This document shows, piece by piece, positions 26,701 to 34,859 of a stretch of DNA of 64,000 nt. The DNA comes from Fabrea salina. Taxonomy: Eukaryota > Ciliophora > Heterotrichea > Heterotrichida > Fabreidae. Made by a program: the position numbers and the translations under genes. Where the stretch lies: contig JALIHJ010000037.1 in the NCBI GenBank assembly GCA_022984795.1, positions 124,001 through 188,000 of the forward strand, given 5' to 3'. The notes below the pieces were generated by a model that saw only the letters and a list, made by a program, of their open reading frames with translations, had not been told where the DNA came from and searched no databases. Position 1 is the first letter of the stretch; every line of letters begins with the position of its first letter.

Positions 26701-28669
26701 AAGCAGGGCACACCAAGCACCCTTCAGAACAAGAACTGCTGTAGAGGGAACTTGCGTCGAACTTTTCGTTGTATATTCTTAGTTCGTACAAAAACCCTTT
26801 GTAAAAGTCTTGATAACTTCCAGAACTGTACTTAGCTCCTATAGTCATTTTGTAGTTAGACTTAACATCTAGGAACCATGCTCTTTCTCCAGAAACAGTT
26901 GTTTCTTCACCTGAATCGTTGCAACCAACAGTAATGCTGAAGTAAGAGTCAACAGTGTTTAAATAAGCTTTAGCGTAGATGAAATTCCAAGCTTTTAAAG
27001 TTACAGCACTTGAATATGTGTGCTCATGGTACTGGTCATTCTTTAGTTTGGTTTTTAGTTTAGCAGAGCCTGAGTCAATGCTTAGTTCAACCAGAACTGC
27101 AGTATTGTCTACTTTAGAAAAAATCATCTGAGTCCCTGAAACTGAGTCTGGCCTGATCCAGGCCGTTAAAGTGAAGTAGGGCGCTAGGGTAACCTTTGAG
27201 TCAGAGGGGTCAGGAAAAAGCATATAGGAAGATCCAGTGAAGTAGTAGCCCCTTTTGTAAGCTGCCCAGGGGTCTGAGACTTTGTAGTCTGGGTAAAAAG
27301 AAGTGTCTTCGCCTGTGTAAATGGGAATGCTTTGAATGTTGTCTTGGACAGTGTCTTCTATTTCGTGGGGAGTCAAGTGAAATATAAATGCTGAGTCTTC
27401 TTGACACACTCCTGAGTTAAGAGAAAACCCTGTTGGGCAGTATTTTTGGCACACGTTGTGGATGTAGTAGCACGGTTCTTCGTAAAAAGCTGCGTAGGAT
27501 ACTTTTTCAGTAGCATGGGCTCTGTTTGGTGAAGTGACCTGGTCCTCTTGAACAAAGAATTTAACATTATCATTAGAACTACTGGCTGCTCCTCTCATGT
27601 AGCCTCCTTGATGTCCATATAAAGAATTCATGCAAGCAATTGAAACAGGCTTTTCTGTGAAAGTATTCACAAGGTTTTGAGTAAAAATATTATGGTTCAC
27701 TTGCTTTGAAGTTCTTCCTAACTCAAAAACGGTTCCGAAGTTATGAGTACCAGTATCCATAGCAATCCACCCCACCACTTCTTCTTGGTCAAGAGGATCC
27801 CCAGTAGTAACATCATCCAAAGCAATATCAAACTTAAACCGGTCTAAGTTTTTGATAGCAGTAACAGCTATTCTAGGGTTGTTTTTAGTCATCACAAAAG
27901 CAAACAAAGCAGGAGTCTGAGGAAAAGAAGGTGAAAATGTAACCGTTTCATAATCTTTTTCGTCTTTTAGTGTTACTTTTCCAACTTGCATTCCAGTTGG
28001 GAGTTGAGTAGCATCCACAGCTAAATAAGTGATTTCTTCAGCAGGGTGGTTTTTCCTTTGAGCTCCAGAAGCTGCTGTCTGCAAAAACAAGTCAAACCCT
28101 TTAGAGTCTAACTTGTCCATTCTGCAAGTCACAGAGTCATCGTCGTTGTTACTAACGACCATAGCAACTACTATTGGGTCAGAGAAGGGTTCTTCAAAGT
28201 AAACTTTAGTTGGAATCCCTTGTTCAAAGTTGTCAGTTCCGCCTGCTGTGATTCTTCCGTACTGGAGTCTGTAAGTAGCTGAGAGTTTTCTAGGCTCCTT
28301 AGGTTGGCTTTTAAGCTGGCAATTGAAGGTTTGATTGCTTGGAGTTGAAAAAGTGGCATTTACTATGTATTCCAGAACTTCACCTAGGTTCTGAAAATCC
28401 ACCTCAAAAAAGTTACATATACCGGATTGGGTTTTAAGCTGGTAAGGATCGTAGGCAACCACTGAATTGATTTTCTGGAGTGAATTCTGACTCAAAGTCA
28501 CAAGTACATTTTGGGCATCAGTCTGTCGAACAATTTCAGAGTAGGTGGTGAAGTTTTTTGTAACCCCTCCCTCAAAACTTACTTCTCCAAAGACAACCAC
28601 CTCTGAAAAGTAAGTAACTGAGAAGCTACCTAAAATAACTGAAGCAAAGATAATCACTGAGATTCCCAT
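23759..28669 (-). CDS. Large cell-surface protein: two H-type lectin-like domains, two LamG-like domains, Cys-rich repeats, multi-pass C-terminus
   Basis: 1,636 residues. A signal peptide starts the protein (MGISVIIFASVILGSFSVTY). Two H-lectin-like modules follow near 135-215 (FEEPFSDPIVVAMVVSNNDDD) and 225-325 (SFPQTPALFAFVMTKNN). Two concanavalin/LamG-like modules start from nearly the same phrase (RGYYFTGSSYMLFP near 470 and RGYYFTGVSYMQLP near 845). After each comes a furin-like Cys-rich block (CxxCxxxC spacing, CKCNTAYF, CECNNPFYW). A beta-rich stalk runs to about 1270, then about nine hydrophobic helices. The order suggests a glycan-binding receptor or adhesin of the ciliate surface. 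The true ATG is 28667-28669. The 15-bp upstream gap separates it from the zinc-finger gene. Confidence 0.85.
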   Translation of the reverse strand: MGISVIIFASVILGSFSVTYFSEVVVFGEVSFEGGVTKNFTTYSEIVRQTDAQNVLVTLSQNSLQKINSVVAYDPYQLKTQSGICNFFEVDFQNLGEVLEYIVNATFSTPSNQTFNCQLKSQPKEPRKLSATYRLQYGRITAGGTDNFEQGIPTKVYFEEPFSDPIVVAMVVSNNDDDSVTCRMDKLDSKGFDLFLQTAASGAQRKNHPAEEITYLAVDATQLPTGMQVGKVTLKDEKDYETVTFSPSFPQTPALFAFVMTKNNPRIAVTAIKNLDRFKFDIALDDVTTGDPLDQEEVVGWIAMDTGTHNFGTVFELGRTSKQVNHNIFTQNLVNTFTEKPVSIACMNSLYGHQGGYMRGAASSSNDNVKFFVQEDQVTSPNRAHATEKVSYAAFYEEPCYYIHNVCQKYCPTGFSLNSGVCQEDSAFIFHLTPHEIEDTVQDNIQSIPIYTGEDTSFYPDYKVSDPWAAYKRGYYFTGSSYMLFPDPSDSKVTLAPYFTLTAWIRPDSVSGTQMIFSKVDNTAVLVELSIDSGSAKLKTKLKNDQYHEHTYSSAVTLKAWNFIYAKAYLNTVDSYFSITVGCNDSGEETTVSGERAWFLDVKSNYKMTIGAKYSSGSYQDFYKGFLYELRIYNEKFDASSLYSSSCSEGCLVCPASDTNCIVSCDIDQFWTGGAYNSCNVCNSCPYGCVESQSCNLCQDKLCRVCSTFGAGCENCKDDSSDTSGTCKCNTAYFEDNEQCFGCTANCDACSSSSFDSCFKCSSGHYLLQSVCVASCPTGYKESSGSCVLVHSESDFVFHLNPVKIEDIVYDLRNSIPVLTGEDNQFYPEYGDFDPYAAKDRGYYFTGVSYMQLPPHSSSSTPLLVLSHAFTVSAWVRPIKGSGSIICKKDSGQTFFCLGIDNYSPELDLKLTSGSSKAVGSSLDDSGWNFLAAKAYVSSSQYFIEIWNNSTLTSVVESGWFSDSSYSFSFRVGTDYLGFIWDIKIYNSFASDLVRTECADCSHCPLELNQTCLPNCGIESYWDGFECVECEKNCQLQGCVRKDMTCNLCQDQQCYKCSDYEANCSECINRASNVTGCECNNPFYWSWNSEACICPSGTYLLSNNCLECKKPCKTCLSEYFCTECIEHASLTSDSGCKCDPGYLWTGSICEKQYFYATLEVRESNYLNLTFTSQLNRNLTTDDYKITLETQSIEFSYSMGKELNFSYSISLDSKDFIEKGENLTLKFVSELRDVDSKFLFNKSLSGTLYEYDPEKEPTQKGTRIGENLVLGVSVTSLALSILSMNGSCFMSILSTLQILAYIPISNNPLTPFLVAFYKTFRVFKYLPNLFGVILSEETSPSKHRKASDYGYVSSLFLLNSGGPITALLTLLVVCVILWGLSKLITELKVPLKRYRYGLMLRFALLSYLPLGVTSLVQFYTSFDNAGTVVSFTSAILVSVFLVGFLVLTCRFTRKSTDEIQRLSDESWFYNKWGPLYEEFKPNQESAKYFYTLYMLKRLLYSLNLILMQTYPVFQALTNIGFMFSFFGYVVFCSPYTMPLLEVSNSLGEFGIFGIFCLVTYFLNEQKDSIQLVENIVFYLTLAVLAVHIIASVCLFVKAVSELLKKTYDQLSEKTTKNRNPVEELPETDPRWYFRRKK

Positions 28670-28684
28670 CAATAAATTACTACT

Positions 28685-29180
28685 TTAATAAGCATAGCAA
28701 CTAAAATTTTTAACCTTATACCACTCTTCTACGCTACTCTCCACCCTAAACACTTTCTTAGAGCACTCAGAAAAATTAGGAAGTTTAGCTTCTAAGCTTT
28801 CTAAATAACTTAAAAAGTCTTCTTTGACACTGTAAGTGCTTTTTCGAAGACACTGCAAAAATGTCCTTAGCAATTCGCGCGAACTGGTTAGAAGTCACTG
28901 AATGCCCAGCAGCATGAGTTTCTATATTGAGGTAAAACACTTCAGAGTGGCATTCCTGGCATACATAAAGCTCAGGCGACAACTGCTGAAAAACCACTTT
29001 TCCAGACCTGCATTTGTTAGGCTTGCAAAAGTGACTTTGAGCCTGCAAGTAATTGCACAGTCCTGAGCACAACTCGCACTTGTAAGGCTGAGTGTCTCCT
29101 AAGACTTCTCTAGTCAAAGAGTTACTTTCCATACTTATAAAGTTCTTTCCGTTGATTTGGACGCTTTTAGTGTCCCCCAT
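28685..29180 (-). CDS. Small zinc-finger protein, two frames probably joined by a short intron
   Basis: From ATG 29180 the first frame encodes a Cys/His-rich protein: YKCELCSGLCNYLQAQSHFC (near 33-52), then LYVCQECHSEVFYLNIETHAAGH (near 71-93), two zinc-binding pairs of CxxC/HxxxH type that I cannot assign. That frame ends at 28785. A second frame, shifted by one, is open to 28685 and looks coding (KEDFLSYLESLEAKLPNFSE). Joining needs an intron of length 3n+1. Candidates are a 19-nt intron starting GTTCGCG or a 22-nt intron starting GTCTTCG, giving about 157-158 residues. Alternatives are an assembly indel, or a 131-residue protein that ends at 28785. Divergent from the VPS41-like gene by 8 bp. 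Confidence 0.6.
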
Positions 29181-29188
29181 ACTAAATT
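29181..29188. promoter_or_regulatory. 8-bp divergent spacer
   Basis: ACTAAATT lies between the start codons of the zinc-finger gene (minus) and the VPS41-like gene (plus). Both 5' leaders must be shorter than 8 nt or run into the opposite gene. Confidence 0.4.
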
Positions 29189-31399
29189 ATGCAGAATTTC
29201 TTTTCAACAGCTCCATTTGCAACTCAGCTTTCACAAGAACTAGTCAGCAACAACGACATCATCACAACAGCTTGCATAACACAGCGCTTGATCTGCATAG
29301 GAACTATGAAAGGTTTTGTGCACATAATCAACATTCAGTCCAAAGAAGTCACCGTCCTAGGGCCTTACTCCCCAATCAGACAAGTTTCGGTTCTGGAAAA
29401 CTTAGTAGCTTTTATCACGGCAGACTTAGTGGTGGCTTACGACACTTACTCAGACTCAGATGTGTTTAGTAAGAGCTTGAATGACCCCACACAAGTAGCT
29501 GTTTCTAGTGAAACTTGGGGCCAAACAGCAGTGCTTTGCAGTGTGAAAGAAGAAGTTTTGCTTCTACAGAAAGGGTGGGTGAGACTTACTGAGCGGTGCA
29601 TATGGCGGCCAGGAACTGTATTAGCCTTGAAAGTCCATTTTAACTTGTTGTGTGCTGTTCTTCAAGAAGGAGTGGAGTTTTTTAGTTTAAGCAAAAGTCA
29701 AGTAGTTTACAGAATGTCTTTGGAAGGACAAGTTCTGATTCACTGGATGTCAAGCAGCACAGTTTTAGTTTCAGAGAACAAAAAAGTAAGCGTTATAGAA
29801 TACTCTCAAAGAAGCAACTCAGATAGCTTTACACTGAAAAGCTGCCTTGAGTTGCCTAGTTTTCCTAAGTCAATAGCTTCTTACAACCAAAGGTACATTT
29901 TATATGAAGACGGAAACGAACTGTACTTAGTTTCTTTAGAACAAGAAGTTATCTTCCAAAACACCTTTTCTAACATTGGAATGATTTTGTCTAACAACCA
30001 AAACAACGCTCCTTTTTATATTGTGTCTAAAAACAACATTTTGAGAGTGCAGCCTCAAACTACAGACCAGAAGTTGCAGAACTTACTTGATAACAAAAAC
30101 TTTAAACAGGCTTATGAACTGGCTAAGCGCTACCGAATGCCAAGTGAACCTATTTTAAAAGACTATATCCAGCACTTAATAGAGTCCAAAAACTTTGAGA
30201 CTGCCACTGAGTTAGTTAACGAACTGCCTTCAACTAGTCGGTGCTGGACCCATTTAGTTGAAAAGTTTTTGGAGCACAACTCAGTCCACTTGATAGCTTC
30301 AAAAATCCCTGAAAGCACTTCTCCTTCCACCTTAGTTTCAATAGTCAAGCAGCTTATTAGGAACCAAAGGACTTCAGAACTCACCCAGTTCATGCAGAGG
30401 TGGCCCTACTCCATTATATCCTACTCAGACTTAATTAAGGACCTTAAAGACAACGGGTTCACAAAGTTACTTTTAGACATATACGAGCGCACAGGCAACT
30501 ACAAGGAAGCTTTGAATCTGTGTCTCCAAGAAAACTCAGAACATACGTTCACACTACTTCGGAACCACCTGAGTTTACTGCAAACATTTATTGAAACCCA
30601 AGACCTAAACCAGCTTTTTTCTATAAACAAAACTAAAACTACTCAACTCCTAAAAGACAAAGCAGCTTATGTGCCACTTGAAGCAATAGCTAAAAAGGTC
30701 AAAGGCAAACCTGCTTTAGAGTTTTTTTACAGTCTTTTAGAAGAAAAAAACACTTCTGAGCTCCAAAATATTATATTTGAGTTACTTCTGGAAAATAACC
30801 CAGAAAGTGTTCCTAAGTTTTTAAAAGAGGCAAATCTACTAGACCTAGAAACTAGTTTAGCTAAAGCTAAGCAAAGGGGCAACTCAGAAGCTGAGTTTTT
30901 AGTGCTTCAGAAACTAGGAATGCAAGACCAGTGCAAAGAAATCCTAGAAAAAGACTTTGAAGTCCGTGTTAAGTACATCAAAGACTACCCTTCTTTTTGG
31001 GACTTAACGTTAGCTCAAGGCTTAGACGACTTAACTAAGACCCAACAAGTACTTTGTGCTTTGAAGTACCATAGCTCGCCCAGTGAGTTTGTAGCCAGTG
31101 CTGACTTAAGAGGCTGTGACTCACAAGTCAAAGAACTCATCCACAGCAAAGGTACCCACTATAAGCTATCGACCAACGCTGCAAGTTCTTTTAAAGTTGA
31201 AAACTTCAGCTTGTTCCATCAACTTTGTGACTCTATGAAAAAAGGCCTTTCTTTAACTGGTAATGAAGTCTGCAAAGTGTGCTCAAAAGCCCTTGAAGGC
31301 AAAATCGCTTACAGATACTGCAAACACCACACTCATTTAGAATGCTCTAAAAACTGCTGTGAATGCCAAAAATTCTGGAGCACCTTAAGTTATAGATAA
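29189..31399 (+). CDS. HOPS-type vesicle tethering subunit, VPS41-like
   Basis: 736 residues, endosome-to-vacuole tethering and fusion. The N-terminal 280 residues have beta-propeller strands (LICIGTMKGFVHIINIQSKE; LLLQKGWVRLTERCIW, which recalls the LLLFERSWMNRW strand of VPS41). Residues about 300-640 are alpha-solenoid of clathrin heavy-chain-repeat type (QAYELAKRYRMP, YERTGNYKEALNLCLQE). The C-terminus is a RING-like zinc module: CKVCSKAL near 695, YCKHHTHLEC, CCECQKFW. This three-part order is shared by VPS11, 18, 39 and 41; the propeller phrase favours VPS41. Its stop TAA adjoins the opposite-strand stop of the F-box gene. Confidence 0.7.
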   Translation: MQNFFSTAPFATQLSQELVSNNDIITTACITQRLICIGTMKGFVHIINIQSKEVTVLGPYSPIRQVSVLENLVAFITADLVVAYDTYSDSDVFSKSLNDPTQVAVSSETWGQTAVLCSVKEEVLLLQKGWVRLTERCIWRPGTVLALKVHFNLLCAVLQEGVEFFSLSKSQVVYRMSLEGQVLIHWMSSSTVLVSENKKVSVIEYSQRSNSDSFTLKSCLELPSFPKSIASYNQRYILYEDGNELYLVSLEQEVIFQNTFSNIGMILSNNQNNAPFYIVSKNNILRVQPQTTDQKLQNLLDNKNFKQAYELAKRYRMPSEPILKDYIQHLIESKNFETATELVNELPSTSRCWTHLVEKFLEHNSVHLIASKIPESTSPSTLVSIVKQLIRNQRTSELTQFMQRWPYSIISYSDLIKDLKDNGFTKLLLDIYERTGNYKEALNLCLQENSEHTFTLLRNHLSLLQTFIETQDLNQLFSINKTKTTQLLKDKAAYVPLEAIAKKVKGKPALEFFYSLLEEKNTSELQNIIFELLLENNPESVPKFLKEANLLDLETSLAKAKQRGNSEAEFLVLQKLGMQDQCKEILEKDFEVRVKYIKDYPSFWDLTLAQGLDDLTKTQQVLCALKYHSSPSEFVASADLRGCDSQVKELIHSKGTHYKLSTNAASSFKVENFSLFHQLCDSMKKGLSLTGNEVCKVCSKALEGKIAYRYCKHHTHLECSKNCCECQKFWSTLSYR

Positions 31400-31402
31400 T
31401 TA
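31397..31402. other. Palindromic back-to-back stop codons (TAATTA)
   Basis: TAA of the VPS41-like gene (31397-31399) adjoins TAA of the F-box gene (minus, 31400-31402) with no spacer. Confidence 0.85.
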
Positions 31403-32137
31403 TAGTAAATTGCAAGTCTTCTTCTTAGGAACTTCAACTTTAGGAACTTGGGCGGTTTCTAGTAGTTTTCGGGCTCTATAAGTTTTGTTAACTTTTTCCA
31501 AAATAGTAATCACGGACTTGTCGCTAAGGCAACTTAAAGCTAAAAGCTTCTCTCCTAGTTGGTTTTCCAGAAACTCTGAGTTAGCTTCACTTACATTCAG
31601 TATGACGAAAAAGTTGTCAATGCTAAAACTCTGCAACACAGAAACTTCTTCAGAGATGTAGGCCTCACTAGTGCCTTGAACTATCCAACAGTCAATGCAG
31701 TCTAAGAATGCCACTGCCTTTTCAGCTTTAGGCACACTCAACACACATATAGAAGCAGGGCCTTCTTCAGTGTACATAAACGACGAAAATGCACCCATCA
31801 GTCCTGACTTGTGCAAAAGGCTTCCTTTTACGGTTGAGTTAACTTTGAGGTTTCCCAAGCATCCGATCACTCCTACAATGATCTTTTTGGAGTTCTTCCA
31901 GTACTCGTAGCTCTTCTGTTTCTGCTCAGCCACAAACTCTACACACTCCCAGTTAATGCTTCCGAGTACTTTTACCTCAGGGAACTCCCTGTTGAGTAGG
32001 CACTTAAGTATATTGCTTTCAGTAGATACTAATTTGTACAGGCTTCTGCAAACACATCTGAAAGACCTTAAGTCTTGCGTAGTGAGGAACTTGCAGATTT
32101 CTATAAGTGCGTTTCGGCTACTAAACACTTTGTTCAT
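31400..32137 (-). CDS. F-box protein with degenerate GTPase-like domain and CaaX-type C-terminus
   Basis: 245 residues. An F-box-like motif opens the protein (NALIEICKFLTTQDLRSFRCVCRSLYKLV, residues about 9-38), the part that would bind SKP1 in an SCF ligase. Residues about 80-225 alternate strands and helices in a way that recalls a Ras-like fold: KIIVGVIGCLGNLKV at the P-loop place, CIDCWIVQGTSEAYISEE, FFVILNVSEANS. The GxxxxGK[ST] P-loop and NKxD motif are absent, so it would not bind GTP normally. The end is basic and fits a CaaX box (KKKTCNLL), predicting geranylgeranylation. The GTPase relation is inference; the F-box and the C-terminus are visible. The start codon is 1 bp from that of the divergent WD40 gene. 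Confidence 0.7.
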   Translation of the reverse strand: MNKVFSSRNALIEICKFLTTQDLRSFRCVCRSLYKLVSTESNILKCLLNREFPEVKVLGSINWECVEFVAEQKQKSYEYWKNSKKIIVGVIGCLGNLKVNSTVKGSLLHKSGLMGAFSSFMYTEEGPASICVLSVPKAEKAVAFLDCIDCWIVQGTSEAYISEEVSVLQSFSIDNFFVILNVSEANSEFLENQLGEKLLALSCLSDKSVITILEKVNKTYRARKLLETAQVPKVEVPKKKTCNLL

Positions 32138-32138
32138 A

Positions 32139-34853
32139 ATGAAAAAGTTTAAAGGCGAAAGCTCAGAACTGATCGAAAGAAACGAAATAGTCAACCTAGA
32201 CATCATGACACTCATAGACTCCCGGAAACTCTCGAGAATCAAAAAAGACTTTATGGCTTGCTCAGGAAAACTAACCAAAAAAGAATTCATTCTAATAATG
32301 CTGCACCACCTTCCCAAAATCAAAGACCAAATCCGCCTAGTAGGGTCGCTCAACGAACTCTTTGAGCAGATAGACGTTAACCACGACCAAGTTTTGGAGT
32401 GGGAAGAGTTCTCTAACCACATCATTGAAAGAGGCATGATTCGCAAAGAAAGAGCTTTCATTGAAACTATAAAGGAGTACTACCAGTTCTACTGGCCAGA
32501 CAAAGGCAAGCACAAAACAGAGATCGAAAACATGTTCTTCTTGCCAGCTGTCAAACAGCTTATTGTAGTGGAGGCTAACTGCAAGCAGTTCAAAGTCTAC
32601 GATATGAAGAAAATGCGTTATGTGGGGGAAGTCTCTGGACACAGAGGTTGTGTGCTGGCTGCCACCCACGCTCCTTCAATGAAGTATGTAGTGACTTCTA
32701 GCACTGACTTAACTATTTTGCTTTGGGAGGAGTACACTTACGTGCTCAAACAAAGAATATCCTCACCAGTGATTCCTCTTTGTTTGGTTTGGGACAGAGT
32801 TAACCAAACCCTTTACAGTTCTGGAACTGACACTATCATATATTCCTGGGACCTTAAAACTTGTTGTGAAAAAACTGCCATTAAGAACTGGAACCCTTTT
32901 GCAGACTTAACTGAGGACCAGTCTGGACACAGGAGTATAATCATTTCTTTGTTGGTTATAGAAGAAATGAGCATACTTGTGTCTGGCGACATGTATGGCA
33001 AGATATTTCTCTGGGACATTCCTCAAAGCACCATTCGAAGGAAGCTTAAAGGACAGGAAAAAGGAGTGTACTACTTGGACTGGCATCCTGAGTTCCAGTT
33101 GATCTTTTCAGCTGGACTTGACAGAGACGCTTATGTGTGGAACCCATACGTCAAAAAAGAAATATTCAAACTAACTGGGCATAATCACAGCTTGATAGGA
33201 GTTAAGTGCATTCCTGGCACTTACCAAATAATCACAGGGGACATCTCTGGACTGTTCAGAGTTTGGGACATAAGGACTCTAGCTACTGTACAGGTGTTCA
33301 GTTCAACTGGAAGCGAAATCAATTCATTTGAAGTAACTTACCCCGAGAAAAAGGTCCTTTTTGGTTCCAAAAGCATTCTGGCTTACAAGTACGACGAGCC
33401 GCGAGATCAAAAGCTTGCAGACGAGGACCACACAGTTTGCACTCTGTACAACTCTTTGTTCCAGAACTTTATTACTGTGCATCCTAAGAGAATCAAAATA
33501 TGGAGTGCAAAGACAGGGCAGCTCCAAAACGTCTTTAGAGACATTACAAAGTCTGAGATCTCTAGTGCTGTTTTAGACCACCGCCAAAGGAAGCTTTACA
33601 TAGGCAACTCTAAAGGAAAAGTTTACTCGCTAAACATTAAAAACGGACAAAGAATCAAAAAGTTCACTGGTCACCAAGATGAAATCACACAAATTGTTTA
33701 CTGGGAGCAACAAAGACTAGTGATATCTAGTTCTTGGGACGGACAAGTAGTTGTCCATGACGACTCAATTACTGAAACTGCTTCTTCTAAGAAGTCTGGA
33801 AAAGTCACTCATAAGTGCAAAGTAAGTTGTGTAGCAATGCATAGCTTAACTGAAACTCTGGCTTCAGGCAGCGAAGACGGGATTATTATGATAACTAAAC
33901 TTTTGAACTACAGAATTGAAGCTACTATTCCAGCTCACCCTGAAGAAATAACTTCCATGATATTTCTGAACCCCACTAACATGCTAGTGACTGCAGACTT
34001 ACTAGGAAACATTCGTTTCTGGGTGATTCAAGCAAATCACACTAAAAGAAAACCAATAGTCTCTATTACAAACGGAGACACTGAGAACCCAAGTTCAGTG
34101 TCCTGCATGGATTATGACCACCAAAACAAGTACTTGTTCACTGGAGACGAACAAGGAACTTTAAAAGTGTACGACTTAACAAGGTTCCTTAACAAAGTCG
34201 ATGCTTCTCCACTAGGACTTGTTAACTTACATGAAAACGAAGAGTCTAAGTACAACTCAAACCTGTTCTTAACAACCAAAACCATACTGAACAAAAACTT
34301 ATCAGACTCAGACAGCAGGTTTTCAAGTGAGGACTTTAAAAAAGTTCTGGACTTGAAAGTCCACAAAGACTCGATAACCCACTTATCCCTTATAAAGTCG
34401 CCTTGCCTGATAGTGACTTGTAGCTTTGACAGAAACGTGTACATTTGGGACTTGCAAGGACACAAAAAAGGAAGTTTAGTAATCAGTGGAGACACTAACT
34501 TTGACATCAAGATGGACTTCGAAGCTATTTCTCGAGAAGACTGGCAAGCTGCCTGTGAACTTTACCAAGAAATCAAAAACATGAACTACGAAAACCTTAT
34601 TGCAACCAAAGAAAGCCTGAGACAACCCTCTTCTGACGAAGAAGCGTTTGATGAAACCGAAATCAACCTTAAAGAATTTTACATACCTAAAAGGCTTGCA
34701 ACATCTAGAAGCGAAGCTAAAATAAGCAACCTAGGACAAACCAGAACTTTGAAGAAAATAGACACTTTGCCTTCTTTGAAACTAAGTCTTAAAAAGGACT
34801 CTACTTTTAAGTCCACTGCATTTTCTATGATGAAATCCAAAACTAAAAAATAA
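32139..34853 (+). CDS. EF-hand and WD40-repeat protein (WDR49/EF-hand WD family-like)
   Basis: 904 residues. The N-terminal region has a calcium-binding-like pair, with the second loop clear (DVNHDQVLEWEE near 75-86). From about residue 130 to 780 there are at least 11 WD40 repeats (GHRGCVLAATHAPSMKYVVTSS, GHNHSLIGVKC, GHQDEITQIVYWEQQRLVISSSWD, VHKDSITHLSL), enough for two propellers. The C-terminus is basic and disordered (LKKIDTLPSLKLSLKKDS). Proteins of this kind in animals and ciliates are linked to cilia and microtubules. I chose the ATG at 32139; a second in-frame ATG is at 32205. The stop is 6 bp from the UBC12 stop. Confidence 0.88.
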   Translation: MKKFKGESSELIERNEIVNLDIMTLIDSRKLSRIKKDFMACSGKLTKKEFILIMLHHLPKIKDQIRLVGSLNELFEQIDVNHDQVLEWEEFSNHIIERGMIRKERAFIETIKEYYQFYWPDKGKHKTEIENMFFLPAVKQLIVVEANCKQFKVYDMKKMRYVGEVSGHRGCVLAATHAPSMKYVVTSSTDLTILLWEEYTYVLKQRISSPVIPLCLVWDRVNQTLYSSGTDTIIYSWDLKTCCEKTAIKNWNPFADLTEDQSGHRSIIISLLVIEEMSILVSGDMYGKIFLWDIPQSTIRRKLKGQEKGVYYLDWHPEFQLIFSAGLDRDAYVWNPYVKKEIFKLTGHNHSLIGVKCIPGTYQIITGDISGLFRVWDIRTLATVQVFSSTGSEINSFEVTYPEKKVLFGSKSILAYKYDEPRDQKLADEDHTVCTLYNSLFQNFITVHPKRIKIWSAKTGQLQNVFRDITKSEISSAVLDHRQRKLYIGNSKGKVYSLNIKNGQRIKKFTGHQDEITQIVYWEQQRLVISSSWDGQVVVHDDSITETASSKKSGKVTHKCKVSCVAMHSLTETLASGSEDGIIMITKLLNYRIEATIPAHPEEITSMIFLNPTNMLVTADLLGNIRFWVIQANHTKRKPIVSITNGDTENPSSVSCMDYDHQNKYLFTGDEQGTLKVYDLTRFLNKVDASPLGLVNLHENEESKYNSNLFLTTKTILNKNLSDSDSRFSSEDFKKVLDLKVHKDSITHLSLIKSPCLIVTCSFDRNVYIWDLQGHKKGSLVISGDTNFDIKMDFEAISREDWQAACELYQEIKNMNYENLIATKESLRQPSSDEEAFDETEINLKEFYIPKRLATSRSEAKISNLGQTRTLKKIDTLPSLKLSLKKDSTFKSTAFSMMKSKTKK

Positions 34854-34859
34854 GGTTAA

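Noticed and set aside
31956-32138. Upstream extension of the WD40 gene by 61 residues (in-frame ATG at 31956)
   Set aside because: It is antisense to the conserved F-box motif on the minus strand and has no protein-like features; MKKFKGESS at 32139 is the better start.
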